Positions 53,283-62,214 are shown, counted from the stretch's first letter. The stretch: 64,000 bases of DNA from UBA5972 sp964567685 (GCA_964567685.1 CAZMNO010000007.1:28231-92230), one strand, 5' to 3'. Made by a program: numbers and translations. The notes: generated from the sequence alone by a model not told the origin.

Positions 53283-53873
53283 TCAGTCCAGCGGAACAAT
53301 CCCCTCCGTCTCACTTGACCCAAGTGCTGCCTGCATCTGGCGCACCTTTAGGCCAAGCACGGGATGCACCCAATCCGGCGCAATATCCATCAGTGGCACC
53401 AGAACAAAGCCACGTTCGTGCATTCGCGGATGTGGCAGGATCAACTCGTCCGGGGCGACAGACGCCTGCTGATCTGCAGGCAAATCCAGCCAGCGCTGGA
53501 ATGTATGTGCATCTGGTAGCACCAGATCGCCATAGCTCAGCAGATCAAGATCAAGCACCCGCGCCTCCCATCGTTTTGAGCGGGTCCGCCCCAATTCGCG
53601 CTCTATTTCGTGTAATCTGTCAAGCAAGCCACCTGGCGAAAGCGTCGTGTTAAACTCAATAGCGGCGTTCACAAAATCAGGCCCGGAGCCCGGGGGATAT
53701 GCGGGGGTTTGAAAAAGCCGGCTTTGTGCTGTCACCTCCACTGATTCGCCAACCAGCAACCCCAGAGCGATTCTGACTGTGTCAACAACACTCCCACGAA
53801 TGGAGGGCTGATTCCCCCCCAAAGCAACCAGTCCTTTTGTACAGGTTTGTGATCTAAATTGTTGTTGCAGCAT
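53283..53873 (-). CDS. folK: 2-amino-4-hydroxy-6-hydroxymethyldihydropteridine pyrophosphokinase
   Basis: This 196-residue HPPK activates the pterin for folate synthesis. GLVALGGNQPS starts the fold, SRLFQTPAYPPGSGPDFVNAA contains the substrate loop, and RTRSKRWEARVLDLDLLSYG with LPHPRMHERGFVLVPL is diagnostic. The N-terminal dozen residues are unusual, so a later start is possible. Confidence 0.93.
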   Translation of the reverse strand: MLQQQFRSQTCTKGLVALGGNQPSIRGSVVDTVRIALGLLVGESVEVTAQSRLFQTPAYPPGSGPDFVNAAIEFNTTLSPGGLLDRLHEIERELGRTRSKRWEARVLDLDLLSYGDLVLPDAHTFQRWLDLPADQQASVAPDELILPHPRMHERGFVLVPLMDIAPDWVHPVLGLKVRQMQAALGSSETEGIVPLD

Positions 53874-53974
53874 TTCAAATTTGACCTATCTTACAGCCAC
53901 TGGTTTCATCAATGATCATTTAAGCAATACCACTCACGCTCATTGTTGGAACATATTTAAAAGGGAAGATAATT

Positions 53975-54550
53975 ATGTTTTACCGGGATGAGAGACTTGC
54001 TCTCTTCATTGACGGTTCGAACCTCTACGCGGCCGCAAAGGCACTGGGTTTCGATATCGACTACAAACTTCTGAGAACCGAGTTCATGCGTCGCGGCAAA
54101 CTGCTCAGGGCGTTTTACTATACGGCGCTTCTGGAAAACGACGATTATTCACCGATCCGCCCGCTGGTGGACTGGCTGAATTACAATGGCTTTACCATGG
54201 TCACCAAACCGGCAAAGGAGTTCACCGACTCCATGGGCCGGCGCAAGGTGAAAGGGAACATGGATATCGAGCTGGCTGTCGATGCGATGGAACTGGCACC
54301 GCATATCGATCACATCGTGATTTTTTCCGGCGACGGCGATTACCGGCCTTTGGTGGAATCGCTGCAGCGCCAGGGCGTGCGGGTTTCGGTGGTCTCAACC
54401 ATCCGGTCGCAACCTCCCATGATCGCAGACGAGTTACGCCGACAGGCGGACAATTTCATCGAGCTGGAAGAGCTGAAAGACGTGATCGGCCGCCCACCGC
54501 GCCCAGATATGCCACAGCGTTCCGACGAAGTGGAATTCGCTGAGGAATAA
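53975..54550 (+). CDS. NYN domain protein (LabA/DUF88-like)
   Basis: This 191-residue PIN-like nuclease-fold protein has LFIDGSNLYAAAKALG (residues 10-25), KVKGNMDIELAVDAM and VIFSGDGDYRPLVESLQ, which supply the conserved acidic residues. NYN proteins are predicted RNases. It is followed by a hairpin at 54576-54602 that may terminate it. Confidence 0.93.
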   Translation: MFYRDERLALFIDGSNLYAAAKALGFDIDYKLLRTEFMRRGKLLRAFYYTALLENDDYSPIRPLVDWLNYNGFTMVTKPAKEFTDSMGRRKVKGNMDIELAVDAMELAPHIDHIVIFSGDGDYRPLVESLQRQGVRVSVVSTIRSQPPMIADELRRQADNFIELEELKDVIGRPPRPDMPQRSDEVEFAEE

Positions 54551-54575
54551 GCCCCCTGCGATGTTATTAAAGCTT

Positions 54576-54602
54576 TCTCCCGGTCGCCCGCAGATCGGGA
54601 GA
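54576..54602 (+). terminator. Possible terminator after the NYN gene
   Basis: A 7-bp stem TCTCCCG/CGGGAGA encloses a 13-nt loop and is followed after five bases by TTTTT. The loop is long, so the call is moderate. Confidence 0.45.
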
Positions 54603-54693
54603 TGCATTTTTCTGGAAACCTCTGGTAGTCTACAAGACTGTCTGCTACCTCATTGATTGACGGCAAAGTCATTCGATTCAAATGAGGTTTTCA

Positions 54694-55212
54694 ATGCGTC
54701 CAATTTTCTTCGCGCTTCAGGTTATTCTCGTACTTGCGATGGCGGACAGCGCTATTGCACGCACGGCAGTTCAAAAACTCCTAGGCGATTGGGTCACTGC
54801 GCGACACGCTTTGACCAACGGATCATTTTCCTGTCAGGCGGTTCAATGCGCCAACGGGGCGTGCTCGTCAAAAAGGTATTTTCTGCTCGCGACCTCCAAA
54901 GAGCTCAGCTACGTTGTTCCGGAATTCAATCACGGAATTAAACCGCCCAACGGGTCTTCGGTTAAGCTCATTATCGGGGAAAAATCGTTCGTTCTGAAGA
55001 ACAAGTCGGGAGATCAAGCAAAGTTTTTTGAACCGGCAAATGTAAAGGAGGCTCGCAAAATCAACGCATTGTTGATGCAACTCGCCAAGAGCAAAGGGAG
55101 CCGGTCCTATTACGTGATCGATACTGCCGGCAAAAAAAGGAAGTTCAGCGCACGACGCGCAGATGAAGCGCTGGAACTGCTGGGTGAGCTCTGCGGCACG
55201 CAAGTTCCCTGA
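54694..55212 (+). CDS. Secreted hypothetical protein
   Basis: This 172-residue protein has a signal peptide (1-21, cleavage after DSAIA). The mature part contains GDWVTARHALTNGSFSCQAVQC, weakly reminiscent of IalB-like proteins, and several cysteines near the N-terminal end. The ATG at 54694 has a GAGG site 7 bp upstream; the ATG four codons earlier has none. AT content is raised against neighbours. Function unknown. Confidence 0.72.
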   Translation: MRPIFFALQVILVLAMADSAIARTAVQKLLGDWVTARHALTNGSFSCQAVQCANGACSSKRYFLLATSKELSYVVPEFNHGIKPPNGSSVKLIIGEKSFVLKNKSGDQAKFFEPANVKEARKINALLMQLAKSKGSRSYYVIDTAGKKRKFSARRADEALELLGELCGTQVP

Positions 55213-55338
55213 CGGAATACTCCCTGACAGTTTTTTCGTTGCGAAGGTGTCGAAGCGACCCGTATAACGCATCGGTGATCCGCCTGGCTAACCCGATGAC
55301 CAATGTCGGGGATGATGCTTTAACTTCGCGAGCCTGTT

Positions 55339-56292
55339 ATGATGTCAAATCCTGACCTCACGCTCTATCTCGCCGCTCCCCGCGGCTTTTGCGCGGGCGT
55401 CGACCGGGCAATAAGGATCGTGGAAATGGCGATCGAGAAGTGGGGCGCACCGGTCTATGTGCGCCACGAGATCGTGCATAACAAATACGTCGTCGACAGC
55501 CTGCGGGCCAAGGGGGCGGTTTTTGTGGAAACGCTGGATGAGTGCCCCGATGACCGACCGGTGGTCTTTTCCGCGCACGGGGTTCCAAAATCGGTTCCGG
55601 CGACGGCGGAAAGCCGCAATATGGTCTATGTCGATGCCACTTGCCCGCTGGTCTCCAAGGTTCATATCGAAGCACAACGTCACCACGCAAACGGTCTGCA
55701 AATGGTGATGATCGGGCATGACGGCCACCCAGAAACCATCGGCACGATGGGACAATTGCCAGAAGGCGAGGTGTTGCTGGTGGAAACGTCGGCAGACGTG
55801 GCCAGTCTGAAGCCACGCAACCCGGACGAATTGGCCTATATCACCCAAACCACATTGTCGGTTGATGATTCCGCTGAGATTATCGCGGCGCTAAAAGAAC
55901 GTTTTCCCGGCATCACGGGCCCGCATAAAGAAGATATCTGTTATGCCACCACCAACCGGCAGGAAGCCGTGAAATCGGTTGCGCCACTGGTCGAGGCGCT
56001 GCTGGTCATCGGCTCGCCCAATTCTTCCAACTCACGCCGCCTGGTCGAAGTTGCCAGCAAAGCCGGCTGCGCCTATGCCCAGCTGATCCCGCGTGCCAGC
56101 GACATCGACTGGCGCACACTTGAAGGCACAAGCGCGATCGGCATCACCGCCGGTGCATCGGCGCCGGAGATCCTGATCAACGAAGTTCTTGAGGCGTTCA
56201 GGGCGCGTTTCAACGTAACCGAGCGCGTGGTTGAGACAGCAACCGAGGATGTTGAATTTAAACTGCCGCGAAATCTGCGGGTGCCTGCATGA
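55339..56292 (+). CDS. ispH: 4-hydroxy-3-methylbut-2-enyl diphosphate reductase
   Basis: This 317-residue Fe-S enzyme completes the MEP isoprenoid pathway. The three cluster cysteines are in RGFCAGVDRAI (Cys18), VDATCPLVSKVH and DICYATTNRQ; TGITAGASAPE-like GITAGASAPEILI closes the active site region. The ATG doublet leaves the start ambiguous by one residue. It overlaps the methyltransferase by 4 bp. Confidence 0.97.
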   Translation: MMSNPDLTLYLAAPRGFCAGVDRAIRIVEMAIEKWGAPVYVRHEIVHNKYVVDSLRAKGAVFVETLDECPDDRPVVFSAHGVPKSVPATAESRNMVYVDATCPLVSKVHIEAQRHHANGLQMVMIGHDGHPETIGTMGQLPEGEVLLVETSADVASLKPRNPDELAYITQTTLSVDDSAEIIAALKERFPGITGPHKEDICYATTNRQEAVKSVAPLVEALLVIGSPNSSNSRRLVEVASKAGCAYAQLIPRASDIDWRTLEGTSAIGITAGASAPEILINEVLEAFRARFNVTERVVETATEDVEFKLPRNLRVPA

Positions 56293-56891
56293 GTGCCGAT
56301 GATGAAACCCTGTCAGCCTATGATGCTGCCGCTGATCGTTATGCAGCCGGGTTTGCCAAGACCAAGGATGTGGACCAGTCCGCCGATCTTGACTGGTTCG
56401 TATTGGCCCTGCCGAAGGGCGGGCGGGCGCTTGATCTAGGTTGCGGCCCGGGGCATTGGACGGCGGCGCTGCAAGGGGCCGGTCTGCGTGTAGACGCGAG
56501 CGATGCTTCCGCAGCAATGGCCGCGCTGGCGCTGGAACGGTATGGCATCGAGGTTCGGGTGGAACCGTTCGAGGCACTCGACGCAAAACATAAATATGAC
56601 GGGATCTGGGCCAATTTCAGCCTGCTGCATGCGCCGCGCGCAGAATTCCCTGATCTTCTGGCCCGCGTTCATAACGCGCTGAAACCAGGCGGTGCGCTGC
56701 TTTTGGGCATGAAACTCGGCAAGGGCGAAGGGCGCGATCAGCTGGGCCGCTTCTATGCCTATTACAGCGAGGATGAATTGATCTCGCTGCTGGCCGATGC
56801 AGGGCTGAGCGTGAAAGAAACAAAGCGGGGCGACGGTGAAGGGCTGGCGGGCATTGTTGAAACCTTCGTCATCCTCCATGCCCATGCCTGA
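56289..56891 (+). CDS. Class I SAM-dependent methyltransferase
   Basis: This 200-residue methyltransferase has SAM motif I ALDLGCGPGHW near residue 42, motif II VDASDASAAM and the post-II ANFSLLHAP. The substrate is not known. It is coupled to ispH (4-bp overlap) and to rnhA (14-bp overlap). Confidence 0.9.
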   Translation: MSADDETLSAYDAAADRYAAGFAKTKDVDQSADLDWFVLALPKGGRALDLGCGPGHWTAALQGAGLRVDASDASAAMAALALERYGIEVRVEPFEALDAKHKYDGIWANFSLLHAPRAEFPDLLARVHNALKPGGALLLGMKLGKGEGRDQLGRFYAYYSEDELISLLADAGLSVKETKRGDGEGLAGIVETFVILHAHA

Positions 56892-57357
56892 GCTGACCGC
56901 CTATACCGATGGTGCCTGTTCGGGCAATCCCGGTCCCGGAGGCTGGGGTGCTGTGCTTCAGGCCAGGGACAATGGCAGATTGCTCAAGGAGCGGCTGCTC
57001 AAAGGCGGGGAGGCGGAAACCACCAACAACCGGATGGAACTTCTGGCCGCCATTTCCGCACTGGAGGCTCTGGACAGACCCTCAACCCTGACGGTGGTGA
57101 CCGACAGTAACTATGTCAAAAACGGCGTCACCAGCTGGATTTTTGGTTGGAAAAAGAACGGCTGGAAAACCGCCGGTAAAAAACCGGTCAAGAACGTCGA
57201 TCTCTGGCAACGGCTTGACGAAGCGCAGGCCCGCCATCAGGTGACCTGGGAATGGGTGAAAGGCCATGCCGGACACCCCGAAAACGAGCGCGCCGATGAA
57301 CTGGCACGCGAGGGGATGGCACCGTTCAAACCAAGGCCAGCGATAAAAACTGAGTGA
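56878..57357 (+). CDS. rnhA: Ribonuclease HI
   Basis: This 159-residue enzyme (157 if the second ATG, at 56884, is used) degrades RNA in RNA-DNA hybrids. The four catalytic acids are visible: Asp in AYTDGACSGNPGPGGWG, Glu in TNNRMELLAAI, Asp in VVTDSNYVKNG, and Asp in NERADELA. KGHAGHPENE is also typical. It begins within the methyltransferase gene. Confidence 0.96.
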   Translation: MPMPELTAYTDGACSGNPGPGGWGAVLQARDNGRLLKERLLKGGEAETTNNRMELLAAISALEALDRPSTLTVVTDSNYVKNGVTSWIFGWKKNGWKTAGKKPVKNVDLWQRLDEAQARHQVTWEWVKGHAGHPENERADELAREGMAPFKPRPAIKTE

Positions 57358-57421
57358 ATGCGAAAAAGGCGGAACCGTGCTAGACTGAAGGCGAGTTTCT
57401 GCTGATTGCAACGAGGTTTTC

Positions 57422-57937
57422 ATGTCAAAATCGATTTCTGATCAGATGCATCCAGCCATTGGTCTTGGGATATGCGGCGCAGTCACGGGCGTCGTCAGCT
57501 GGCTGATATCCCATTTTGACATTGACCCGCTCATGCACATCCTCGGGGTGATCTTTGGCGCAGTGGTCGCCTATTACCTTTACCGAATGGTCGCGTTGTC
57601 AGCCTCAAAGATGGTGCTGGTCATCGTGTTCTTCGGCGCATCCTGGCAGCTTGCCTATCGGTTTGCGGTCGAGATATCCGGCAGCATCGACAATATGCTT
57701 ATCGTCGGAGCCTTGGCGGGCGCGCTGGGCGCAGCAATTCTTGCCCTCTGTTTCGCCCTTCTGTTCATGCGTTTCCGAGCGGTGGTTCCGATCCTGCGCA
57801 CAATCCTTGTCGGGGCCGTTGCCGGATCCCTGCTGAATGTGAACTCAAGCCTTGCGATGGCAGCGCTGTTCATCATCTGGCAAGCCGGTGTCGGTGCCAG
57901 CCTTGGCTATGATCGCGAAGTGTTTGACGCCGCCTAG
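57422..57937 (+). CDS. Hypothetical membrane protein
   Basis: This 171-residue protein has about five hydrophobic helices with small-residue (Gly/Ala) packing. No conserved charged motif is seen and the family is not recognised. A GAGG site lies 7 bp before the ATG. It converges on the GlsB gene with no gap. Confidence 0.75.
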   Translation: MSKSISDQMHPAIGLGICGAVTGVVSWLISHFDIDPLMHILGVIFGAVVAYYLYRMVALSASKMVLVIVFFGASWQLAYRFAVEISGSIDNMLIVGALAGALGAAILALCFALLFMRFRAVVPILRTILVGAVAGSLLNVNSSLAMAALFIIWQAGVGASLGYDREVFDAA

Positions 57938-58180
57938 CTATTGATCTTTCTGAATGTAGGTCTTGTAGACCCAGATCAGCAGCAAGGCCCCGAGAACGGC
58001 ACCGATGAAGCCAGCGGCCATTCCCATGATCGCCAGCAGGGCACCCAATACCAAACCCCCGATCAGGGCGCCGAGGACACCAATGGCAATCGTTACCGGC
58101 ACGCTGGTATCAAGATCCATCATCCGCGTGGCGATATAGCCCGCAGCCGCACCGATAATCAGAAGATAGAGAATGCCCAT
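57938..58180 (-). CDS. GlsB/YeaQ/YmgE family stress response membrane protein
   Basis: This 80-residue protein is almost wholly hydrophobic with three Gly-rich helices. IIGAAAGYIATRMMD and GVLGALIGGLVLGAL are typical of the transglycosylase-associated family. Function unknown, often stress-induced. Confidence 0.88.
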   Translation of the reverse strand: MGILYLLIIGAAAGYIATRMMDLDTSVPVTIAIGVLGALIGGLVLGALLAIMGMAAGFIGAVLGALLLIWVYKTYIQKDQ

Positions 58181-58544
58181 TGGACCTCCGGGATCAGTTA
58201 TACACTCTTCTCTATATGGGATTTCTCACCGGTAATTGAAGAGGGCGCGACAGCCTGTCAGGCCAACGGCCTCAAAGATTGACCTGTCCGTTTTCAGTGG
58301 TTCCTAACCTCGCAGCCAGTATTGCCCCCGGTCACCACAGAGCCGCGTATCGACGGGCCGTGGTGCGGCGAACCGGCGGCAGTGACTGCTACTTTATCCC
58401 GGCTAAGTCTGTGCGACCTCAATAGTTTGCACTTTCCGCAGCCAATCGCCGTGCCGGGAAACGGCCCGGCGATGCGCGGCGGGCCTGCGCCCTTTACCCC
58501 GCACTGGTGGCAGGTTTCAGGGGGCGGTTTTCGGGCCGTTGGTA
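58181..58544. other. Intergenic region between fmt and the GlsB gene containing repeat copy B
   Basis: This 364-bp gap has no gene; the right half is the dispersed repeat. The left half shows nothing recognisable apart from a short GACAGCCTGTC dyad near 58249. Confidence 0.6.
58335..58510 (+). repeat. Dispersed structured repeat, copy B
   Basis: Inverted arms 58343-58361 and 58461-58479 pair at 17 of 19 positions plus a wobble. The arm sequence differs from copies A and C (CGGGCCG instead of CGACGCG), yet both sides changed together. The core has TACTTTATCCC and CAGCCAATCGCC. A GGGC-CTGC-GCCC hairpin follows. Confidence 0.8.
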
Positions 58545-59453
58545 TCAGGTCAGGAAAGACCCCGGAGGCAGGTCAAGGCCGCGCAGAAAAATTTCGGGAT
58601 CCATGGCCGCCTTGCCGGCGCGCTGAAGCCTGACCAGCCGCACCGCCCCGTCGCCACAGGCAATCGTCAGGGCATCGTCCAGTATTTCACCGGGCGCGCC
58701 AGCCCCTTCGGCCAGCCGGCAATCCAGCAGTTTCAGCCGCTCGCCGTTATAAAGACACCAGGCGCCGGGAAAGGGGGAAAGGCCACGGATCTTGCGATCA
58801 ACCTCAATCGCCGGGGCGGTCCAGTCGAGCCGCGCTTCGACCTTGTCGATCTTGGCAGCATAGGTCACACCGCTTTCGGATTGCGGCATTGGCGTCAGAT
58901 CGTTCAGTTGCGCCAACGCTTCAATGATCGCCTCGGCCCCCACGCCGGAAAGCCTGTCATGCAGCGATTGCGCAGTGTCTTCAGCGTTTATTGGCGTCGT
59001 CTTGCAGAGCAGCACCGGGCCGGTATCAAGCCCGGCCTCCATCTGCATGATCGCAACACCGGTCTCGCTGTCGCCAGCCATGATCGCCCGGTTGATCGGC
59101 GCCGCCCCGCGCCAGCGTGGCAAAAGCGATGCGTGGATATTGAGGCATCCGTGCAGCGGAGCGTCAAGCAGGCGTTGGGGCAGGATCAGGCCATAGGCAA
59201 CGACCACTGCAACGTCTGCGTTGAGGGCTTCAAACGCGGCGATATCTTCGGCGGATTTGAAATTGACCGGGTGGCGTATGTCCAGCCCCAGTTCCAGCGC
59301 TTTGGCGTGAACCGGTGAGGGGCGCTCTTTCTTGCCGCGACCGGCGGGGCGCGGCGGCTGGGAGTAAACAGCGGCAATGTCGTGACCTGCGGTGACCAGA
59401 GCTTCAAGAACCGGAGCGGCAAAATCGGGGGTTCCCATGAAGATGATGCGCAT
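58545..59453 (-). CDS. fmt: Methionyl-tRNA formyltransferase
   Basis: This 302-residue enzyme formylates initiator tRNA. It has RIIFMGTPDFAAPVLEAL at the start, LNIHASLLPRWRGAAPI with the catalytic His/Asn region, and a C-terminal beta-barrel domain. AGGAAG 2-7 bp before the ATG at 59453 fixes the start; a longer frame of 16 codons is rejected. Its partner def genes lie 409 bp away on the same strand. Confidence 0.96.
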   Translation of the reverse strand: MRIIFMGTPDFAAPVLEALVTAGHDIAAVYSQPPRPAGRGKKERPSPVHAKALELGLDIRHPVNFKSAEDIAAFEALNADVAVVVAYGLILPQRLLDAPLHGCLNIHASLLPRWRGAAPINRAIMAGDSETGVAIMQMEAGLDTGPVLLCKTTPINAEDTAQSLHDRLSGVGAEAIIEALAQLNDLTPMPQSESGVTYAAKIDKVEARLDWTAPAIEVDRKIRGLSPFPGAWCLYNGERLKLLDCRLAEGAGAPGEILDDALTIACGDGAVRLVRLQRAGKAAMDPEIFLRGLDLPPGSFLT

Positions 59454-59861
59454 TCTTCCTAGTCTCCCAAACCCGTGCGGGGGCGCGATCTTTTCCGCCA
59501 TTCCCCAAGCAAGCCACCCTCACCGCCACCAGTATCTTGGGCCAATTCAGCGGTTTCTTGAGGTTTTTGTTTAAACCGGTGGAATTCAGCCCTGGGACCA
59601 CCATTCGATACAAGCGCCGGGCGCGGAACCAAGGGCGAAGCCCGCCGAGCATCGCCGACGCGCACCCACGCGGCGGCGATTGGCTGAGGGTGGCGCAAGG
59701 CTTTGAAGTCGCACGCGCTTGATCGGCATAAAGTGCCAGCATAACAGTGTTGCATCGCCCCCGCGCGCGTCGTCAATGCGCGGCTCGATGCCAATCGATT
59801 ATTTTGCTGTTTGTTTTGAAGGCACAAGAACCCGTGAGCGGCAGTTTCCAGTCTCAAGTCT
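59454..59861. other. Intergenic region between the deformylase-like gene and fmt containing repeat copy C
   Basis: This 408-bp gap has no gene. Copy C of the repeat fills 59611-59792. Apparent 60-130 codon frames are translated repeat. The repeat separates fmt from the def genes, which in many bacteria are adjacent. Confidence 0.6.
59611..59792 (-). repeat. Dispersed structured repeat, copy C
   Basis: Inverted arms 59763-59783 and 59645-59665 pair at 17 of 21 positions plus two wobbles. The core reads CACTTTATGCCGATCAAGCG on the minus strand, nearly identical to copy A, with CAGCCAATCGCCGCCGCG. A GGGC-TTC-GCCC hairpin follows. Confidence 0.85.
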
Positions 59862-60368
59862 CTACCCCTCCCGCGCTTTCATCTTCCGGGCCTTTGCCAG
59901 CAGCATCCGCCGTTTGACCGGACTCAGATTGTCAAAATACATCCGCCCGTTCAGATGATCGATCTGGTGTTGTACCGACACCGCCCAGAGACCGACGAAA
60001 TCCTTGCGCACGCGCAACCCGGCCTGATCGAGATACGTCACCGTCAAGGCCCGCGGGCGTTTGATCCTGGCGTGAACCCCCGGCAGGTTGGGGCTGGCCT
60101 CATCATGCTCAGCGAATTTCTCGCTCAGATGCAAGACCTCCGGGTCGGCCATACACAAGGGCTGATCCTTACTGTCAGAGCAATCAACCACCGCAACCCT
60201 CCGCAAAATCCCGATCTGCGGCGCCGCCATTCCGACCCCCGGCATGGCATACATGGTTTCCAGCAGGTCATCCCAAAGCGCTCTCGTGTCGTCAGTGACC
60301 TTCCCCACCGGCTTGGCCGCCGTTCGCAACCGATTGTCAGGCCAGGGAATGAAGCGGCGCAACGCCAT
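59862..60368 (-). CDS. Peptide deformylase-like protein, active-site degenerate
   Basis: This 168-residue PDF-fold protein keeps motif 1 (GVGMAAPQ, residues 44-51). Motif 2, EGCLS in active enzymes, reads EASPN here, so the metal-binding cysteine is Ser92. Motif 3 is HQIDH instead of HEIDH, so the catalytic Glu is Gln135. Deformylase activity is very unlikely by the standard mechanism. It overlaps the intact def gene by 1 bp (TGATG). Confidence 0.9.
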   Translation of the reverse strand: MALRRFIPWPDNRLRTAAKPVGKVTDDTRALWDDLLETMYAMPGVGMAAPQIGILRRVAVVDCSDSKDQPLCMADPEVLHLSEKFAEHDEASPNLPGVHARIKRPRALTVTYLDQAGLRVRKDFVGLWAVSVQHQIDHLNGRMYFDNLSPVKRRMLLAKARKMKAREG

Positions 60369-60886
60369 CAGGCGCGCGCCCTTTCCTTTTTCAGCTTTTT
60401 CATCCGGTTGGTGATCATCGAACGTTTGATCTTGGACAAATAGTCGATGAACAGCTTGCCATTGAGATGGTCGATCTCATGCTGTGCACAGGTGGCCCTG
60501 AGGCCGTCGAAATGCCGTTCCTGCATGTTGCCGTCAAGATCGAGAAACTGCACCCTGACCTCGGCCGGGCGCGTCACTTCTTCATATTGATCGGGGATCG
60601 ACAGGCACCCTTCTTCATAGGTGTTCAACTCCTCGGAGGCCCAGCTGACCACCGGATTGATCAGCGCCAGCGGATCGGGATCCTCTTCCTTGCCCGCACA
60701 ATCCATCACGAACATCCGCTGCAAAACGCCAACCTGCGGTGCTGCCAGACCGATGCCCGGCGCATCATGCATGGTTTCCAGCATGTCATCCACCAGCTTG
60801 CGGACGGCGGTGTCGACAGCTTCAAAAGGGGTGCAGACCTTTTTCAGGCGCGGGTCGGGGTGGATAAGGATGGAACGGATACTCAT
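60368..60886 (-). CDS. def: Peptide deformylase
   Basis: This 172-residue metalloenzyme removes the N-formyl group from nascent proteins. All motifs are intact: GIGLAAPQ (44-51), EGCLS (92-96, ligand Cys94) and HEIDH (136-140). The ATG at 60886 gives normal length; the frame extends about 55 codons upstream without similarity. It pairs functionally with fmt at 58545-59453. Confidence 0.96.
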   Translation of the reverse strand: MSIRSILIHPDPRLKKVCTPFEAVDTAVRKLVDDMLETMHDAPGIGLAAPQVGVLQRMFVMDCAGKEEDPDPLALINPVVSWASEELNTYEEGCLSIPDQYEEVTRPAEVRVQFLDLDGNMQERHFDGLRATCAQHEIDHLNGKLFIDYLSKIKRSMITNRMKKLKKERARA

Positions 60887-61004
60887 AAGGCCGGATTTAA
60901 GCAATCCTTGGCCCGGGTGCAAGCGCTCCCTCCCTCCCCATTTTTCGGTTGCAGGGCGCGGCAAAGCCATTAGCCTGCACCGGGAAAATTCGGGAAAAAC
61001 CAAC

Positions 61005-62177
61005 ATGAACTTTGACCAGATCATCGACCGCCGCAACACCCACTCCGCCAAGTGGGATATGATGCAGCCGATTTACGGCGTTTCACCCGATGACGGCTTG
61101 TCGATGTGGGTGGCCGATATGGACTTTCACCCGCCAGAGGCCGTTTCAGACGCGGTGAAAGCGATGCACGATCATGGGGTTTATGGGTATTTTGGCGATG
61201 ATGCCGCCTATAAAGCCGCCATTTGCTGGTGGATGAAAACCCGCCACGGCTGGGAGGTGGAACCGGACCACATATTCACCACCCACGGGCTGGTCAACGG
61301 CACGGCGCTGTGCGTCAACACCTGGAGCGATCCCGGTGATGGGATCATCCTGTTCACGCCGGTCTATCACGCCTTTGCCAAGGTGATCAAAGCGGCAGGG
61401 CGCGAGGTGGTTGAGTGCCCGATGACCGAGGTTGATGGCCGCTATCAGATGGATTTTGAGAACGCGGCGAGCCGCCTCAAAGGCCACGAGAAAATGGTCA
61501 TCCTCTGTTCCCCGCAAAACCCCGGCGGGCAGGTCTGGAAGCCCACCGAACTGCGCCAACTGGCGGATTTCTGCGTGCGCCATGATTTGTTGCTGGTGTC
61601 TGACGAGATCCACCACGATCTGCTTTATCCCGGGCAGAAACACACCGTCATGCCACTGGCAGCGCCTGAAATCAGCGACCGGCTGGTGATGATGACAGCC
61701 CCCACCAAGACTTTCAATATTGCCGGCAGCCACACCGGCAACGTGATCATTGCGGACCCGGAATTGCGGGCACAGTTTGCTGCGACGCTGATGGGGCTGG
61801 GCCTGTCACCCAACTCCTTCGGGCTTCATATGACCACCGCCGCCTATTCGCCCGATGGGGCGGAATGGGTTGATGCCCTGATGGGGTATCTGGATGAAAA
61901 CCGCCGCGTTTTCGATCAGGGGGTGAATGCGATCCCGGGGTTGAAATCGATGAAGCTGGAGGCGACCTATCTGGCCTGGGTCGAATTCTCCGGCACCGGA
62001 ATGGCACCTGAGGAGTTCACCCGCAGGGTCGAAAAAACCGCCCGGATTGCCGTCAACCACGGCAATTCCTTTGGCACGGGTGGTGGTCAGTTCCTGCGCT
62101 TCAATATAGGTACGCAAAAGGCGCGGGTGGTCGAGGCGGTTGCGCGCCTACAGGATGCGTTTGCGGATTTGCAGTAG
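61005..62177 (+). CDS. MalY/PatB family PLP-dependent C-S lyase/aminotransferase
   Basis: This 390-residue fold-type I PLP enzyme has MWVADMDFHPPEAV near residue 30, FTTHGLVNGTALCV, LCSPQNPGGQVW, VSDEIHHDL (PLP-binding Asp) and the Schiff-base lysine in TAPTKTFNIAG. These are typical of MalY/PatB cystathionine beta-lyase-like proteins. Activity as beta-C-S lyase is likely. The start at 61005 follows the short spacer to the divergent def gene. Confidence 0.92.
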   Translation: MNFDQIIDRRNTHSAKWDMMQPIYGVSPDDGLSMWVADMDFHPPEAVSDAVKAMHDHGVYGYFGDDAAYKAAICWWMKTRHGWEVEPDHIFTTHGLVNGTALCVNTWSDPGDGIILFTPVYHAFAKVIKAAGREVVECPMTEVDGRYQMDFENAASRLKGHEKMVILCSPQNPGGQVWKPTELRQLADFCVRHDLLLVSDEIHHDLLYPGQKHTVMPLAAPEISDRLVMMTAPTKTFNIAGSHTGNVIIADPELRAQFAATLMGLGLSPNSFGLHMTTAAYSPDGAEWVDALMGYLDENRRVFDQGVNAIPGLKSMKLEATYLAWVEFSGTGMAPEEFTRRVEKTARIAVNHGNSFGTGGGQFLRFNIGTQKARVVEAVARLQDAFADLQ

Positions 62178-62214
62178 CCAAGACAGGCAGGTTTCTCCCT
62201 GCTATGCTTAAGCC

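Noticed and set aside
60887..61051. N-terminal extension of peptide deformylase
   Set aside because: It would overlap the divergent aminotransferase start and has no PDF similarity.
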